The notes beneath the pieces were generated by a model. It searched no databases. It was not told the origin of the DNA and saw nothing but the letters and a program-made list of their open reading frames with translations. A stretch of DNA of 64,000 nt from assembly GCA_029706075.1 (NCBI GenBank), contig JAINUG010000212.1, positions 1,102,011-1,166,010 of the forward strand, in the 5' to 3' direction. The stretch's first letter is position 1. Every line of letters begins with the position of its first letter. Source of the DNA: Aldrovandia affinis. Lineage: Eukaryota > Chordata > Actinopteri > Notacanthiformes > Halosauridae. Positions 22,170 to 37,254 of the stretch are shown piece after piece. A program made the position numbers and the translations under genes.

Positions 22170-23100
22170 CTGCACTTCCCTCCTCCTCTTCCACCTTCCC
22201 TCCCTCCCTCCTCCTCCCTCCCTCCTCCTCCTCCCCCTCCCTCTCCCTCCCCTTCTCTCCCTCCTCCTTCCTCCTCCTCTCCCTCCCTCCTCCCCCTCCA
22301 TCCCTCCCCCTCTCTCCCTCCTCCCTCTCTCCCTCCCCCTCCTCCTCCTCCCTCTCCCTCTCCCTCTCCCTCCTCCTCCTCCCTCCTCCTCCTCCCTCCC
22401 TCCCCCTCTCTCCCTCCCCCTCCTCCTCCTCTCCCTCTCCCTCTCCCTCCCTCCTCCCCCTCTCCCTCCTCCCCCTCTCTCTCCCTCCTCCTCCCTCCCT
22501 CCCTCCCCCTCTCCCTCTCCCTCCCTCCTCCCCCTCTCCATCCCTCCCCTCCTCTCCCTCCCTCCTCCCTCCCTCCTCCTCTCCCTCTCCCTCCCCCCTC
22601 TCTCCCTCCTCCTCTCCCTCCCTCCTCCTCTCCCTCCCTCCCCCTCCTCTCCCTCTCCCTCCTCTCCCTCTCCCTCCCTCCCTCCTCCCCCTCTCCATCC
22701 CTCCTCTCCCTCCCTCCTCCCTCCCTCCTCTCCCTCCCCCTCTCTCCCTCCCCTTCTCTCCCTCCTCCCCCTCTTCTCCCTCCTCCTCTCCCTCCTCCCT
22801 CTCTCCCCCCTCTCCCTCCCTCCCTCTCCCTCCCCCTCTCCCTCTCTCCCCCTCTCTCCCTCCTCCTCTCCCTCTCTCCCCCTCTCTCCCTCCTCCTCTC
22901 CCTCCTCCCCCTCTCCCTCCCTCCCTCCTCCTCCTCTCCCTCCCTCCTCTCCTTCCCTCCCCTCCCCCTCCTCTCCCTCCTCCTCCCTCCCCTCCTCTCC
23001 CTCCTCTCCCTCCTCCTCTCCCTCCCTCCTCTCCTTCCCTCCCTCCTCCCCCTCCTCTCCCTCCTCCTCCTCCCTCCTCCTCCTCTCCCTCCCTCCCCGC
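22170..23100. repeat. Polypyrimidine tract of about 930 bp
   Basis: Nearly every base is C or T (CTCCCTCC, CCTCCTCC and CCCCCTCT words), with only a few A interruptions as in CCATCC. It is preceded by a (GT)n run at 22092-22119. Such mirror-symmetric tracts can form triplex DNA. The 359-codon Pro/Ser/Leu frame and the Arg/Glu/Gly frame opposite are artefacts. Confidence 0.97.
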
Positions 23101-23493
23101 TCAGGAGCTGCCTGTGTGATGTATTCTGATGACATCATCTCTCCCGAGCGCTTTGAAGTGCGTTTGGGTCCCGGGCTGCAGGGTCAGGGGTCACGCTGTT
23201 TATTTATGCAGAGCTGGGTCGTGTAGAACAGTGAGCGCTGGAACACCGGCAGTGCTGAAGGGTGCTGTCTAGGCCTGGCTTGGACTTCAAAGCTCACAAA
23301 GCCAGTCACACTACAGTAATGCAGCCCTTTCACTAAGACAAATTAAAGCACCCCCCCTTACTTGTTGAAGGTGTTAACGGATGGAGGTGTGGCAAGCTCT
23401 GTCACTCAGTCGCAGGCTAACGGTATTGGTGGAAATCAGGGGGTCAAAGGGAGTTTGGGTTGGGGAGAGAGAGATTATTTTTTATTGTTTGTC

Positions 23494-23610
23494 ATTTACA
23501 TTTTAGGCATTTAGCAGATGCTCTTATCCAGAGCGACTTACAAGATGTGCATTAATACATCTTAAGATCAATCATAGTCCATGCAAGAGATCAGTGCAGT
23601 AATACAGTAC
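23494..23610 (-). mobile_element. L2-like LINE 3' tail
   Basis: TTTAGCAGATGCTCTTATCC then AGAGCGACTTACAAGATGTG and the GAGATCAGTGCAGTAATACA block, the reverse complement of the 15066 tail. Confidence 0.8.
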
Positions 23611-23669
23611 ATTTGAATAAGAGATTGAGGGAGAGGGCGTTTATAACTGTAGGGGATGTGACAGAAGTG

Positions 23670-23775
23670 AACAAAGGGTGCTGTGTAGCAGGGTGTGGGG
23701 CGGTTAGGGAACCTTGTGTGTAACCAGCAAGTTGAGGGTTCGAATCCTAGGCGAGGTACTAACATTGCATCCTTA
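23670..23775 (+). mobile_element. tRNA-like SINE head
   Basis: GGCGGTTAGGGAACCTTGTG and a perfect B box, GGTTCGAATCC, at the spacing of a tRNA, but the acceptor and other stems do not pair well. Best read as a SINE head fragment, not a working tRNA gene. Confidence 0.5.
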
Positions 23776-24379
23776 CGAACGGACCTTTACCCAACTAGCA
23801 TCAGTGAACATCTAGTCACATTAATAGATCATAAGTACCTTAGACAAGGGGGCGTCTCCAAAACACACCGTTGTATTTTTATGTTAAGCACATGCCAGTG
23901 TGAGCTGGCCCCATCCAAGGCTTTATGTTTTCCATGTGTTGTGATCCTGGAGTCCACATTCCCCGGATCCCCTCGTCGCCCCCTGCTGGGCGGGCCTGGC
24001 GCTGCCATGCTCAGGTGACTCAGTGGAGCGACAGCTGGAGATGAGTCACACGCGGGGTTCCGGCATCAAGTTTTATTTCACTCCAATGGAAGCCGGGAAC
24101 AATCCTACCCAGGCACATCCTAATATTCATAGCGGTGGAATTCAGGAATGAAGATATCTGTTGTTTAGAAAATGATAACATTCAACAGAGAATAACCTTA
24201 GGATTACCTCGAAATATAGGAGAAAAACAAAACTCTGCACAGGCAGATTTATATCACTGGCTATAAATCTTGTGTATGAAACCTGTAAAGAGTTGGTCAG
24301 GTTTTGATGTAACTCGTTCACTGTGTGGCCACTAATATAACACTGTCTCAGAGTTGAGGGGAGCACATAAATACAAAGT

Positions 24380-24812
24380 GTAGAACTGTCTGTGATTATG
24401 GTGTAGTGTAACTTTACAGAGTTTACTACTGTCTGTGATTATGGTGTAGTGTAACTTTACAGAGTTTAGAAACTGGCTGTGATTATGGTGTAGTGTAACT
24501 TTACAGAGTTTAGAAACTGGCTGTGATTATGGTGTAGTGTAACTTTACAGAGTTTAGAAACTGGCTGTGATTATGGTGTAGTGTAACTTTACAGAGTTTA
24601 GAAACTGGCTGTGATTATGGTGTAGTGTAACTTTACAGAGTTTAGAAACTGGCTGTGATTATGGTGTAGTGTAACTTTACAGAGTTTAGAAACTGGCTGT
24701 GATTATGGTGTAGTGTAACTTTACAGAGTTTAGAAACTGGCTGTGATTATGGTGTAGTGTAACTTTACAGAGTTTAGAAACTGGCTGTGATTATGGTGCA
24801 GTGTAATTTAGA
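24380..24812. repeat. 45-bp tandem repeat, about 10 copies
   Basis: Unit TAGAAACTGGCTGTGATTAT followed by GGTGTAGTGTAACTTTACAG and AGTTT. Inner copies are nearly identical; the first two and the last are diverged, as expected of an array growing from its centre. Confidence 0.96.
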
Positions 24813-25407
24813 AGCGCTAACCCTTATCCTCGAAGATCCAGAGTATCATTAAGCAACTAAATTTATCATAAAGATTCAAATGGGATGATAAGATGCATGT
24901 ATTAATGATCTTGGGAGTCGCTCTGGATACCTCACTGCTTAAAATGTAAAATGTAAAATTATCCAGCTTGATTTGCGTGGGAGCGTGGGATTGTCCAGCT
25001 TTTTGCGTGGGAGCGTGGGCACGAGTGTGCTGAGAGTTCTGGCACAAAATGGCGGCTGAACAGGTGGGTGACCCACATTGGTGATGGCTGAGGCGGTGAG
25101 CTTTCACCCTTGGTTGTAAAGTACTTTGAGATGGTGATAGGGTGATATAGATTCAATCAATAATGACTATGATTTCACTGGATGAGACGCATAACGGAGG
25201 AGACCATGTTCATGTTTGACCAGGAGGAAAGCACGGATGTACTCTCCACAAGTCTCCAGTGTCAGCATAATGAAACGGTAAACAACAAACAAAATGCAAG
25301 GAAATAGGAATACATTGTAAATATTGCTACTTTCAAATATGTACATGTAATTAAATGTTATCTATTTTTGTGAACTGAAATACAGATTGAAATGTATTGC
25401 CCAACAT

Positions 25408-25573
25408 CATTTACATTTAGGCATTTAAGCATTTAGCAGACGCTCTTATCCAGAGCGACTTACAAGATGTGCATTAATACATGGTAGGAATAATCATAGT
25501 TCACACAAGAGATCAGTGCAGTAATACAGTGATAGACATCATTGTTGGCAGCTGCACACCGCACCTGTAATTG
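25408..25573 (-). mobile_element. L2-like LINE 3' tail
   Basis: GCAGACGCTCTTATCCAGAG, CTTACAAGATGTGCATTAAT, then GACATCATTGTTGGCAGCTG. Same tail family as 23494. Confidence 0.82.
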
Positions 25574-26115
25574 CCACAGACCAGGGCCCTGTGCTCTTCA
25601 GCCCCCAGCCGTCTACACTGTAAATTCTGAACCAACAGAAGACCCACAGAGGCAGGTTTACACAAGCAGGGCCTACTGTGGAGCGCTCATCGGGTGCGAA
25701 GTGCTGGAGCCGTCGCCGGGAGGAGTTTCAGCGCCTGCCTGGTTCACCCGGAGTCCGTCCCTGAGTAAACGCGCTAACTGCAGCCCGCTGGCAGGTCGCA
25801 CCCCTCCTCCGAGGGGGTGGTAGGGAAACTGGAACCTTGTTTTTGCTGAGAAACCCAATCGGCTCCTCCGTCTGTTGGGCCGCTGTGTGTGTGCGCTTGC
25901 TGGGAGCAGCTCTGGTTTTAGCGATGCCTTTGTGAAAAGCTGGGAGCCGTGCCTGCCTGGAGAGGAGGAGAGAAAGAGCAGCTCCTTAAAGGGCTTGAGT
26001 GGGAGGAGAGGCCCCAGGAGGAGAGCTAGTCTGGGGGGTGGAGGGAGGGTGAGGGCGGGTTCCAGTCACACAGGTATACTGGGTCGTGGCTAGATAGTAA
26101 CTCCATTTCCCCAGG
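25573..26115. other. GC-rich unique stretch
   Basis: Richer in CpG than its surroundings, with no recognisable exon. It could be regulatory, but nothing specific supports this. Confidence 0.3.
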
Positions 26116-26120
26116 TCTCG

Positions 26121-26236
26121 TGTAACGGGGTTGGTTCTGTCCGCAGCGAGTTTCGAACCGAGGATCTTGACGCGACAAGAGTGACGATTAGCCCGCTGAG
26201 CTAAAGACTCGAGTCCCCAGCTAAGGGAACTAATCA
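26121..26236 (-). mobile_element. LTR fragment of the tRNA-like LTR family
   Basis: Starts TGTAACGGGGTTGGTTCTGT (complement of the LTR 3' end), contains the B-box complement GAGTTTCGAACCGAGG and the A-box complement GCCCGCTGAGCTAAAGACTC, and loses similarity just after GGGAACTAATCA. Only the last ~115 bp of the 187-bp LTR remains. Confidence 0.78.
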
Positions 26237-26721
26237 CATCCTAATCACTAATCAGCTAATCGCTCATCCACTCGTCCACCTTGTCAGGAGGACAGTTTTT
26301 CAGAACTTTGTGATTATAAAAACAAGAATAAATGAAGATATAGCAAATACAAAATTGTTTAATTATTCTCCTAGACTCCAGTTCTATAAAAAATTTAAAA
26401 AAATCTACTTTATATGCTTTTGTTGATGGGGGGAAAAAAATCCCAAATTTGAAATTTACCAGATTTTTAACAGAAAATTTACGGGAAAATGACCACCCCT
26501 TAGCAAGCGAGTGTGAGTGATGTTTTATTCTCTACGTGATGAATCGTCCCCAGAGAATGTCGGACATCTTGAACCCATTTTCCCCACAAAGTGGCGGCGG
26601 GTCGGCTTGGCCGTGATCAGCGCTGTAAATCTGTCCGGATCCGTTTGCCCAGCGCGAGCCGGAGACCTGCTCGGTCACGTGGCATCCTCCAGTACGCAGA
26701 TTGAGAGTTTCTGCCTTTTGC

Positions 26722-27086
26722 ACGTGAGCGTCCGCTGCAGAAAGTGACGTCAATAAGAGTACGGTTAGTTGGGATCCTCGGTTCGAAGCTCTCTGCAGGC
26801 AGAACCAACTCCGTTACATTGGTGCCGTGACCCGGATCATAAGACTGATGTCTGTCGGTCAGGCTGTGGTTGCTGCTGCAGGAGTTTCGAGGGGGAGAAT
26901 GTAGCGGAGCTCGGAAGACGTGAGTTAAGCGCGTGAGCGTCCGCTGCAGAAAGTGGCGTATATAAGAGTATGATTAGTTCCCTTGGCTGGGGACTCGGGT
27001 CTTTAGCTCAGCGGGCTAATCGTGTCTCTTGTGGCGCTGGGATCCTCGGTTCAAAACTCGCTGCAGGCAGAACCAACTGCGTTACA
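26722..27086 (+). mobile_element. Miniature LTR retroelement (TRIM-like) with tRNA-like LTR
   Basis: Three parts are visible. A partial 5' LTR (26722-26818) lacks the first ~30 bp and the A-box segment. An 81-bp internal part starts with a primer-binding-site-like TTGGTGCCGTGACCCGGAT (26819-26837) and ends with a purine tract, GAGGGGGAGAA (26889-26899). A complete 3' LTR (26900-27086, 187 bp) runs from TGTAGCGGAGCTCGG to CTGCGTTACA. There is no gag or pol. The 3' LTR holds a TATA-like GTATATAAGAG at about 26958 and, downstream, A-box-like TTTAGCTCAGCGGGCTA and B-box-like CTCGGTTCAAAACTC. Confidence 0.75.
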
Positions 27087-27302
27087 CACACACACACACC
27101 ATTTTGCATATGTCTGCGCTTTTGTGAAAGTAATTTGTGACAGGGCTGGTATGTTATGCAGTGTAAGACAGCACCAGCCCAACCTGATTCAACTAATCAA
27201 TGCTCATTAACTAGTTAACTCATTGAATCAGGTGCATTGGTGGTGGAATTGAACAAATATGTGGACTGGCTGAGGGTTCGGGAGGAGATGGTTGGGAACC
27301 AC

Positions 27303-27625
27303 TGGTGTACGATAATGTTTAGGGAACTGGGCTTGTGATTGAGAGGTTGCAGGTTCATCTCCCAGGTGGGGCACTGCAGTTGTACCCCAGTTGCAGTTGT
27401 TTTTTTTATATTTGAAATGTGAGTATTTTGTGTTGATCAGTGGCAAAGAATCCCAATTAAATCCATTTTGATTCCATGAAGTAAGAAAATAAAATGTGAA
27501 AAAACACCAAAGGGGGTGAATACTTCTTATACCCACTATAAATGGATTGTATGTAAAGAAATATGTGAACTGTGTAAGTTGCTCTGGATAAGAGCGTCTG
27601 CTAAGTTGCTAAAAGGTAAATGTAA
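27303..27625 (+). mobile_element. SINE-C split by a Tc1-like fragment
   Basis: The tRNA-like head (AGGGAACTGGGCTTGTGATT, GAGGTTGCAGGTTCATCTCC) ends near 27388. The SINE tail resumes at 27541 (AATGGATTGTATGTAAAG ... GCTCTGGATAAGAGCGTCTG). The DNA between is a Tc1-like end. Confidence 0.82.
27391..27540 (+). mobile_element. Tc1/mariner-like 3' end nested in SINE-C
   Basis: Matches 37085-37225: CTGATCAGTGGC-like start, CCCAATTAAATCCATTTTGA, TTCCATGAAGTAAGAAAATA, ending GGGGGTGAATACTTCTTATA. No transposase remains. Confidence 0.8.
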
Positions 27626-27669
27626 ATGTGATTGACTGTGTACCTTTTCGTCCCCTCACAAGTGACAAG

Positions 27670-27673
27670 CCAT

Positions 27674-27714
<41 letters not shown>

Positions 27715-27716
27715 TT
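27670..27716. repeat. (CT)n microsatellite in the fgfrl1 acceptor region
   Basis: Uninterrupted CT dinucleotides end 43 bases before the exon at 27760 and extend its polypyrimidine tract. Confidence 0.95.
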
Positions 27717-27759
27717 CTCATCTCACTCTTCCTCACTCTGGCGATCCCTCTCTCCACAG

Positions 27760-32374
<4,615 letters not shown>

Positions 32375-34440
32375 CCCTGGGCCAACCAGTCACCAATCAC
32401 CATCACCCCCCCTCCCACCCCAGACTGCACCCCAGGAGGAATAAATGAGGAACGCCACTCCCCCCCCCCCCCAGTGCTGCTGTGGTGCATTGTGGGCCAG
32501 AGAAGTCGTGCAGGAGGATCACGGTCAGAATTCACAGATTTAAGGGCGGGGTCGAAGTGGAGCAGTCAGCGACCGAGAGACACACTGTACTCTGTTTGCT
32601 TTTTGTCTCGACAAGACCCCAGTTTTGTTCCGTTGTCTTGTGTCGGACGACAGAAGCTGAAGCTGCCCTCCGTTGCCCTCCTGGACGCCCCCCCCCCGAG
32701 CCCCCCTCTTTTTGGCTCGATGTTAAAACTTAATCACAGATTTGCGTGGAACAGACCAAACGGACCCGTGAGGAGACTGCATGCTTCCTCCTCGGTGCGA
32801 GAGAGCTTCAGCGAGCGGCGCAGGATCACAGTACTGTTCACACTACTGCATGCAGATCGTTATTGCCCTAATGACCGTGTGCATGCAGGCACATCTGAAA
32901 TACTTATGGGCCAGTTGATTTAGAAATTCTTGCGAACAAAACAATATAGGCTAAGCGGAAGAACTATGCCTGAGTGATGACACGTCACAGCAAGGTTAGA
33001 TCCTCTCCGCACTTACCACAGGCATACAGGCCTTCAAAGGTACTATCACAGACAGACAGCTCAGTCTTACTTGGAGTCATTTTGCTTGAATTGCTTTTTG
33101 AAGAAGTTTTTTTTTTAAATCCCTGCAAATTATCCTGCAATAAGATCCTGCTTAAAAACATGCTAAAATACAAGCTAGCCCAAAATAAAAATGCTATTTC
33201 TTTCTCTAAGGGGTTTTCAGCTACAGATAAAAACAAGAACATGTGATTAATTAAAGAGGGCAGATTCACAGTCACCCCCACTATCCTCCACAGACTTTGC
33301 ACTTATTGGGTTTCAAGGATTTTTCGATGAAGCATTATCCCCCCCAGCAGAAGAGCCCTTTGAGTACCTGTGAGTTTATTCTCTCAACAAACTCATATTT
33401 GCGTTGACGTTGCCGGGTTATCAGTGGGGCTAGGAATCACAAACTCACGGCACATTGTCATTGATGGACTTTTGGAGCTGTCCCAGTGGGCCGCCCCATA
33501 TCCTCCTGTCCGGCCCAGCTCTGGTCTCTGGTCTGGTCTAGCAAGACATAGTTTGGAGAGGGCTAGACATTTTGGAAAGATCCGGAAGGGCTCGATTCAC
33601 TCTTGTATACTCAGGTGGCCCTTTTTTGGCTCTTTGTTTTGTATTTGTTCCTCTTATCAGTTTAGTTTGTTTGTATTTTATCGATGTGTGTATGCAACCC
33701 TGACCACTACCGATGCCAATTTAAAAAACCACAAGGTTTTGCCTTTGACTGCTAGTGCTTAATCCGCCCCTGCTGGCGGCTTCGGGAACTGCCACAGAGA
33801 ATGAGAGGGAGCCGATTGGCCGTTTAGGATGGACAGGCAGAAAATACCAGACACTAAGAATCCTCAAAATACTCTCATTTGCCCTGTGTTTCACACCTCA
33901 GAACGGACTGCCAAGTTTTAAGAATCTACTAGCCTTGGATAGGCACCATATCCCAAGCGTTTTGATTTTGAATAACGTAAATGGAAATTGTTGTAGACTG
34001 TTCATTTCACTGTGTTTGCAGGAGTACAGGATCACGGTAATGCCTATGTGGACTATTGTCAAATTTAACCACGAAATATAAAGCTTTAGTAATTCTATAT
34101 AGATTTTTAAATAGAAGTCGTGTATATTTAATTTATTTTGGTAAGCAAAAAAGTAATGTATAATATGTTCATTAAATCAGGCATTTCAATACCTATTTTG
34201 ATCCAAAATATAAGCAATTGATGCCATTTTGTTCCTATAGATGCCATGTAAGCTGTGTAGTTTATATCAAGTACATTGTCATCTTTATATTTGTATGCGC
34301 TGTTTAAAGTACAAAAAATGTTATTAGCAATCTTTATATTGACAATCTTGTACAGTCTACCCTCTTTTTAAGTTGGAAATGTTATTAAAAGTTTATTAAT
34401 TTGGAGACATTTTAATCATTTTATCGTTATTAAAAAGACA
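32375..34440 (+). other. Probable fgfrl1 3' UTR (end uncertain)
   Basis: After the TAG stop there is no interspersed repeat until SINE-B at 34508, and the sequence becomes steadily AT-rich. Possible polyadenylation signals are AATAAA at 32440 (very early) and ATTAAA near 34385. Open frames here, for example 32474-32923 and 33755-34081, lack protein-like composition and I treat them as chance. The 3' end is a guess from composition only; RNA evidence would settle it. Confidence 0.4.
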
Positions 34441-34507
34441 AGGAAAAAAACATTGTCTGGTGTCATGACCTGAAAATCATGAGAGTATTTCTTAATTTCT
34501 TTTAAAG

Positions 34508-34878
34508 ATTTTTGTTTCTGATTTTATCCTATTTTCTCCTAATTTAGCAGCCAATTACACCCTCTCTTTTTCATGTCAATCCCTCCCTCGTATTGTGAGT
34601 TTGTTGCCGTAGTCCTTAGACCGGTAGTGACAAATGCGAAGTATCGTCTCCTCCAAACCGGCACTCACCAAGCCATCGACCGTAACTCTGGTAAACAGAG
34701 CCACTCCTATACGCAGTGATCTCATATCGGCTTCCCTCCCCCCTCCCTGGGGCGGACAGCTAATTGCCGCCCCCTAGTGGCACTCCCGCCCAGAGCTGAC
34801 ACTGGCGCAGAGTGGAATGGAACCCCAGTTGCAGTGACCAGCGTCGAACGTTGTAACCGCTAGACCACCCGGGAGGCT
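34508..34878 (-). mobile_element. SINE-B, full length
   Basis: Left: TTAGCAGCCAATTACACCCT (tail). Centre: GGGGCGGACAGCTAATTGCC. Right: TTGTAACCGCTAGACCACCC (head). The head resembles tRNA-Glu (GGTGGTCTAGCGGTTA). Confidence 0.92.
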
Positions 34879-34879
34879 G

Positions 34880-35675
34880 GAAAAAGTTTTTTGAGGATGC
34901 TGTCTTTAATGTAGTTAATGACCCTTACAACGTCTGTTCAAGCCGAGGTGGGTTGCGTTGCTTCGAGACTAATAAAACTGATTCCAAACTGTCCTGCTGC
35001 CTCCTTAATCCTTTTCACAAAGTGCCTGTTCTTTTCCTGCCATTCCTCCTCACTGCAATTGGACCAGTCCAATCCACACTTTGTTACCATGTGGTTATTT
35101 AACTCTGAGCCACCTGTCCTACTGGGTAGGTAATGTCAAGCAGCACAAACAGATCCTCAACAAACTCTCCTTCCCAAACACACCAAGCATGCACTACGGA
35201 AAGTGGCGCATGACGCAATTACTCCTCTGTGTCAATACTCTGTGTTTGTTTTTCTGTTGATTTCTCATCTATGACTGCTAATCTAGAGGAGACAGCAGTG
35301 TTAATATCTCTGCAACTGTGTGGGTACGCCTTCTCTTGAGCTATGCGATAAAAACCATAATAAGGCTAACTGCGATTTGTCAATGAATGTTACGCTACAA
35401 TTTAATCTCCTGAACATTCCTTTGAAAAAGGATGGGCGCCATGGTGAGTTGTTAAATGTCTTTTCAATTTACTGGGTTTTAAACTCTTGTCCCTCAACTT
35501 TTCCCCATGTGTAATGCACATGGGGCTTGCATCCTGGCTTGTGTTGAAACAGTTGACAAAGCCAAATGAAAAAAAAAGTCCTTGTGTATGCTTGCTCCAG
35601 GCTGTGAAGTACTATGTTAGCACATTCTTAATTGGTGGCGTCCATGCTGTGAGCTCAGTAGCACCACACGCCAGA
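34880..35675. other. No recognisable gene or repeat
   Basis: Unique-looking sequence; frames of 60-90 codons without family resemblance. Confidence 0.4.
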
Positions 35676-35868
35676 ACAGAGCATCCCTTTATAAAATTAG
35701 GACCATCCGTAAGGCCAAACAAATCATACAGGACTCCACCCACCCACTAAACAACCAGTGTGCACTGCTGCCCTCTGGCCAAAGGTTCAAAACAGCCCCT
35801 CTGTAAAACAAACCAGGCCCAATCATAGCTCCTTACAATGCCATGCCCTGTCTTCTTAAAAATTAGTT
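35675..35868 (+). mobile_element. LINE polymerase C-terminal fragment
   Basis: Frame reading IRKAKQIIQDSTHPLNNQCA then LLPSGQRFKTAP resembles the C-terminal tail (I..DPSHP....LLPSGRR) of fish LINE polymerases. It is truncated at both ends, with SINE-A directly after it. Confidence 0.65.
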
Positions 35869-35869
35869 T

Positions 35870-36226
35870 CAGATTTTTTCCCTGTTTTTCTCCCAATTTA
35901 GTAGCCAATTACACCCTCTATTTATTTTGATTTGCCCTCCCCTCACAGGCCCACCGCTTGTCTCTATGAGGCAAGGTCATTCTCTGCTTCCTTCAAGACG
36001 GAATTCACCCACCCATGTTCTGGAGACTCCCTTACGTGCTTCACGGCTCACCCTCCCCCCTCCCCCTGGGGCGGACAGCCAAACGCCCCCGCCCCGATCG
36101 GGGCTGACGACCAGGTAAATCCGTCTGGTAGAGACAGGTTTCGAACCGCGTCCGTGACAGGCAGCGCACACCATATTGGACCAGCCAAGATACGGTGCGT
36201 TAGACCGCTACGCTATCCGCCGCCCC
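35870..36226 (-). mobile_element. SINE-A, near full length
   Basis: Tail complement TTTAGTAGCCAATTACACCC to head complement CCGCTACGCTATCCGCCGCC. A VNTR begins exactly at its head. Confidence 0.92.
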
Positions 36227-36382
36227 AGTCCCATGCCCCAGTCCCATGCCCCAGTCCCGGCCCCAGTCCCATGCCCCAGTCCCCGGCCCCAGTCCCCCGC
36301 CCCAGTCCCATGCCCCAGTCCCAGTCCCATGCCCCAGTCCCCCGCCCCAGTCCCCCGCCCCAGTCCCATACCCCAGTCCCAT
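36222..36382. repeat. VNTR, CAGTCCCATGCCC type (14-bp units)
   Basis: About 11 units of CAGTCCC(ATG/CCG/CGG)CCC. It abuts the head of SINE-A and may have grown from its CGCCCC end. Confidence 0.93.
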
Positions 36383-36654
36383 GCCATGTGTTACAGTGGA
36401 TTGAGCAATAGCACAGTCCTGCCCCTCCCTCTCTGGGGATCACATGGTTGATAAGGAAAGCCAGTGTCATCGTTAGTGAGGCAGCTTTGGTGTTTGATTA
36501 CAAGCAACGAGTAAAGAACAGATTTCCCAATATATTTCCGTTGTTCGTTGTTGTTTTTGTTTGTTTAGGTAACCTCATTTCAGAAATTTTTTTATTCAAC
36601 TATAATTTTGTTAAACAAATGCAACAAATCCTGACTTGTTGAGAAATGACAATG

Positions 36655-37225
36655 TACAGTGGGGGAGACTCTGAAACCAAGTGGAGGAAGATTCCATGGT
36701 CTGACGATGCCAAGAGTGAACCGTGTTTGACACAAAGCCTAACACTGCCCATCATCCCAGGAGGGCCAAACATGGTGGTGGGAGCCTAATGCTGTGGGGA
36801 TGCCTCTCTGCTTCAGGGACTGGAGGACTTGGATGGAGCAAGATTAAGACTTGGAGGAAGACCTGCTGCAGTCTGCCAGAGACCTGGGACTTGGGAGAAG
36901 ATTTATATTCCAGCTGGACAATGACCCAAAGCATACAGCAAAAGCCATGCATGGTTTAAAAAATGAGAACAAAATGTCCTGAAATGAACTAAACTTACCG
37001 AATGGAAGAAACCTGACCATAAAGACTCACAGCTGTAATTGCAGCTAAAGGTGTTTCTACCAAGTGGGGGTGAATACTCAATAAAGAGGTGTTGTTTTTT
37101 TGGCATTATAGAGAATTATGTGCTGATCAGTGGCAATAAATCCCAATTAAATCCATTTGGATTCCATGAAGTAAGAAAATAAAATGTGAAAAATGCCAAA
37201 GGGGATGAATACTTTTTATACTGTA
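36655..37225 (+). pseudogene. Tc1/mariner transposon, internally deleted
   Basis: TA-flanked ends TACAGTGGGGG and TTTTTATACTGTA. A broken transposase reads [20 protein letters not shown], then LQSARDLG-like and [13 protein letters not shown] (second catalytic Asp region of the DDE domain) with frameshifts. Only part of the catalytic domain survives, so it is not autonomous. Confidence 0.85.
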
Positions 37226-37254
37226 TTTTATGAAGTAAACCCCATTTGATGAAG

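Noticed and set aside
22050-23129. 359-codon Pro/Ser/Leu-rich open frame
   Set aside because: It is the translation of a polypyrimidine tract; all frames are open, with no start context and no domain.
32474-32923. 149-codon frame after the fgfrl1 stop
   Set aside because: No resemblance to any family, starts in a poly(C) stretch, and lies where the 3' UTR is expected.
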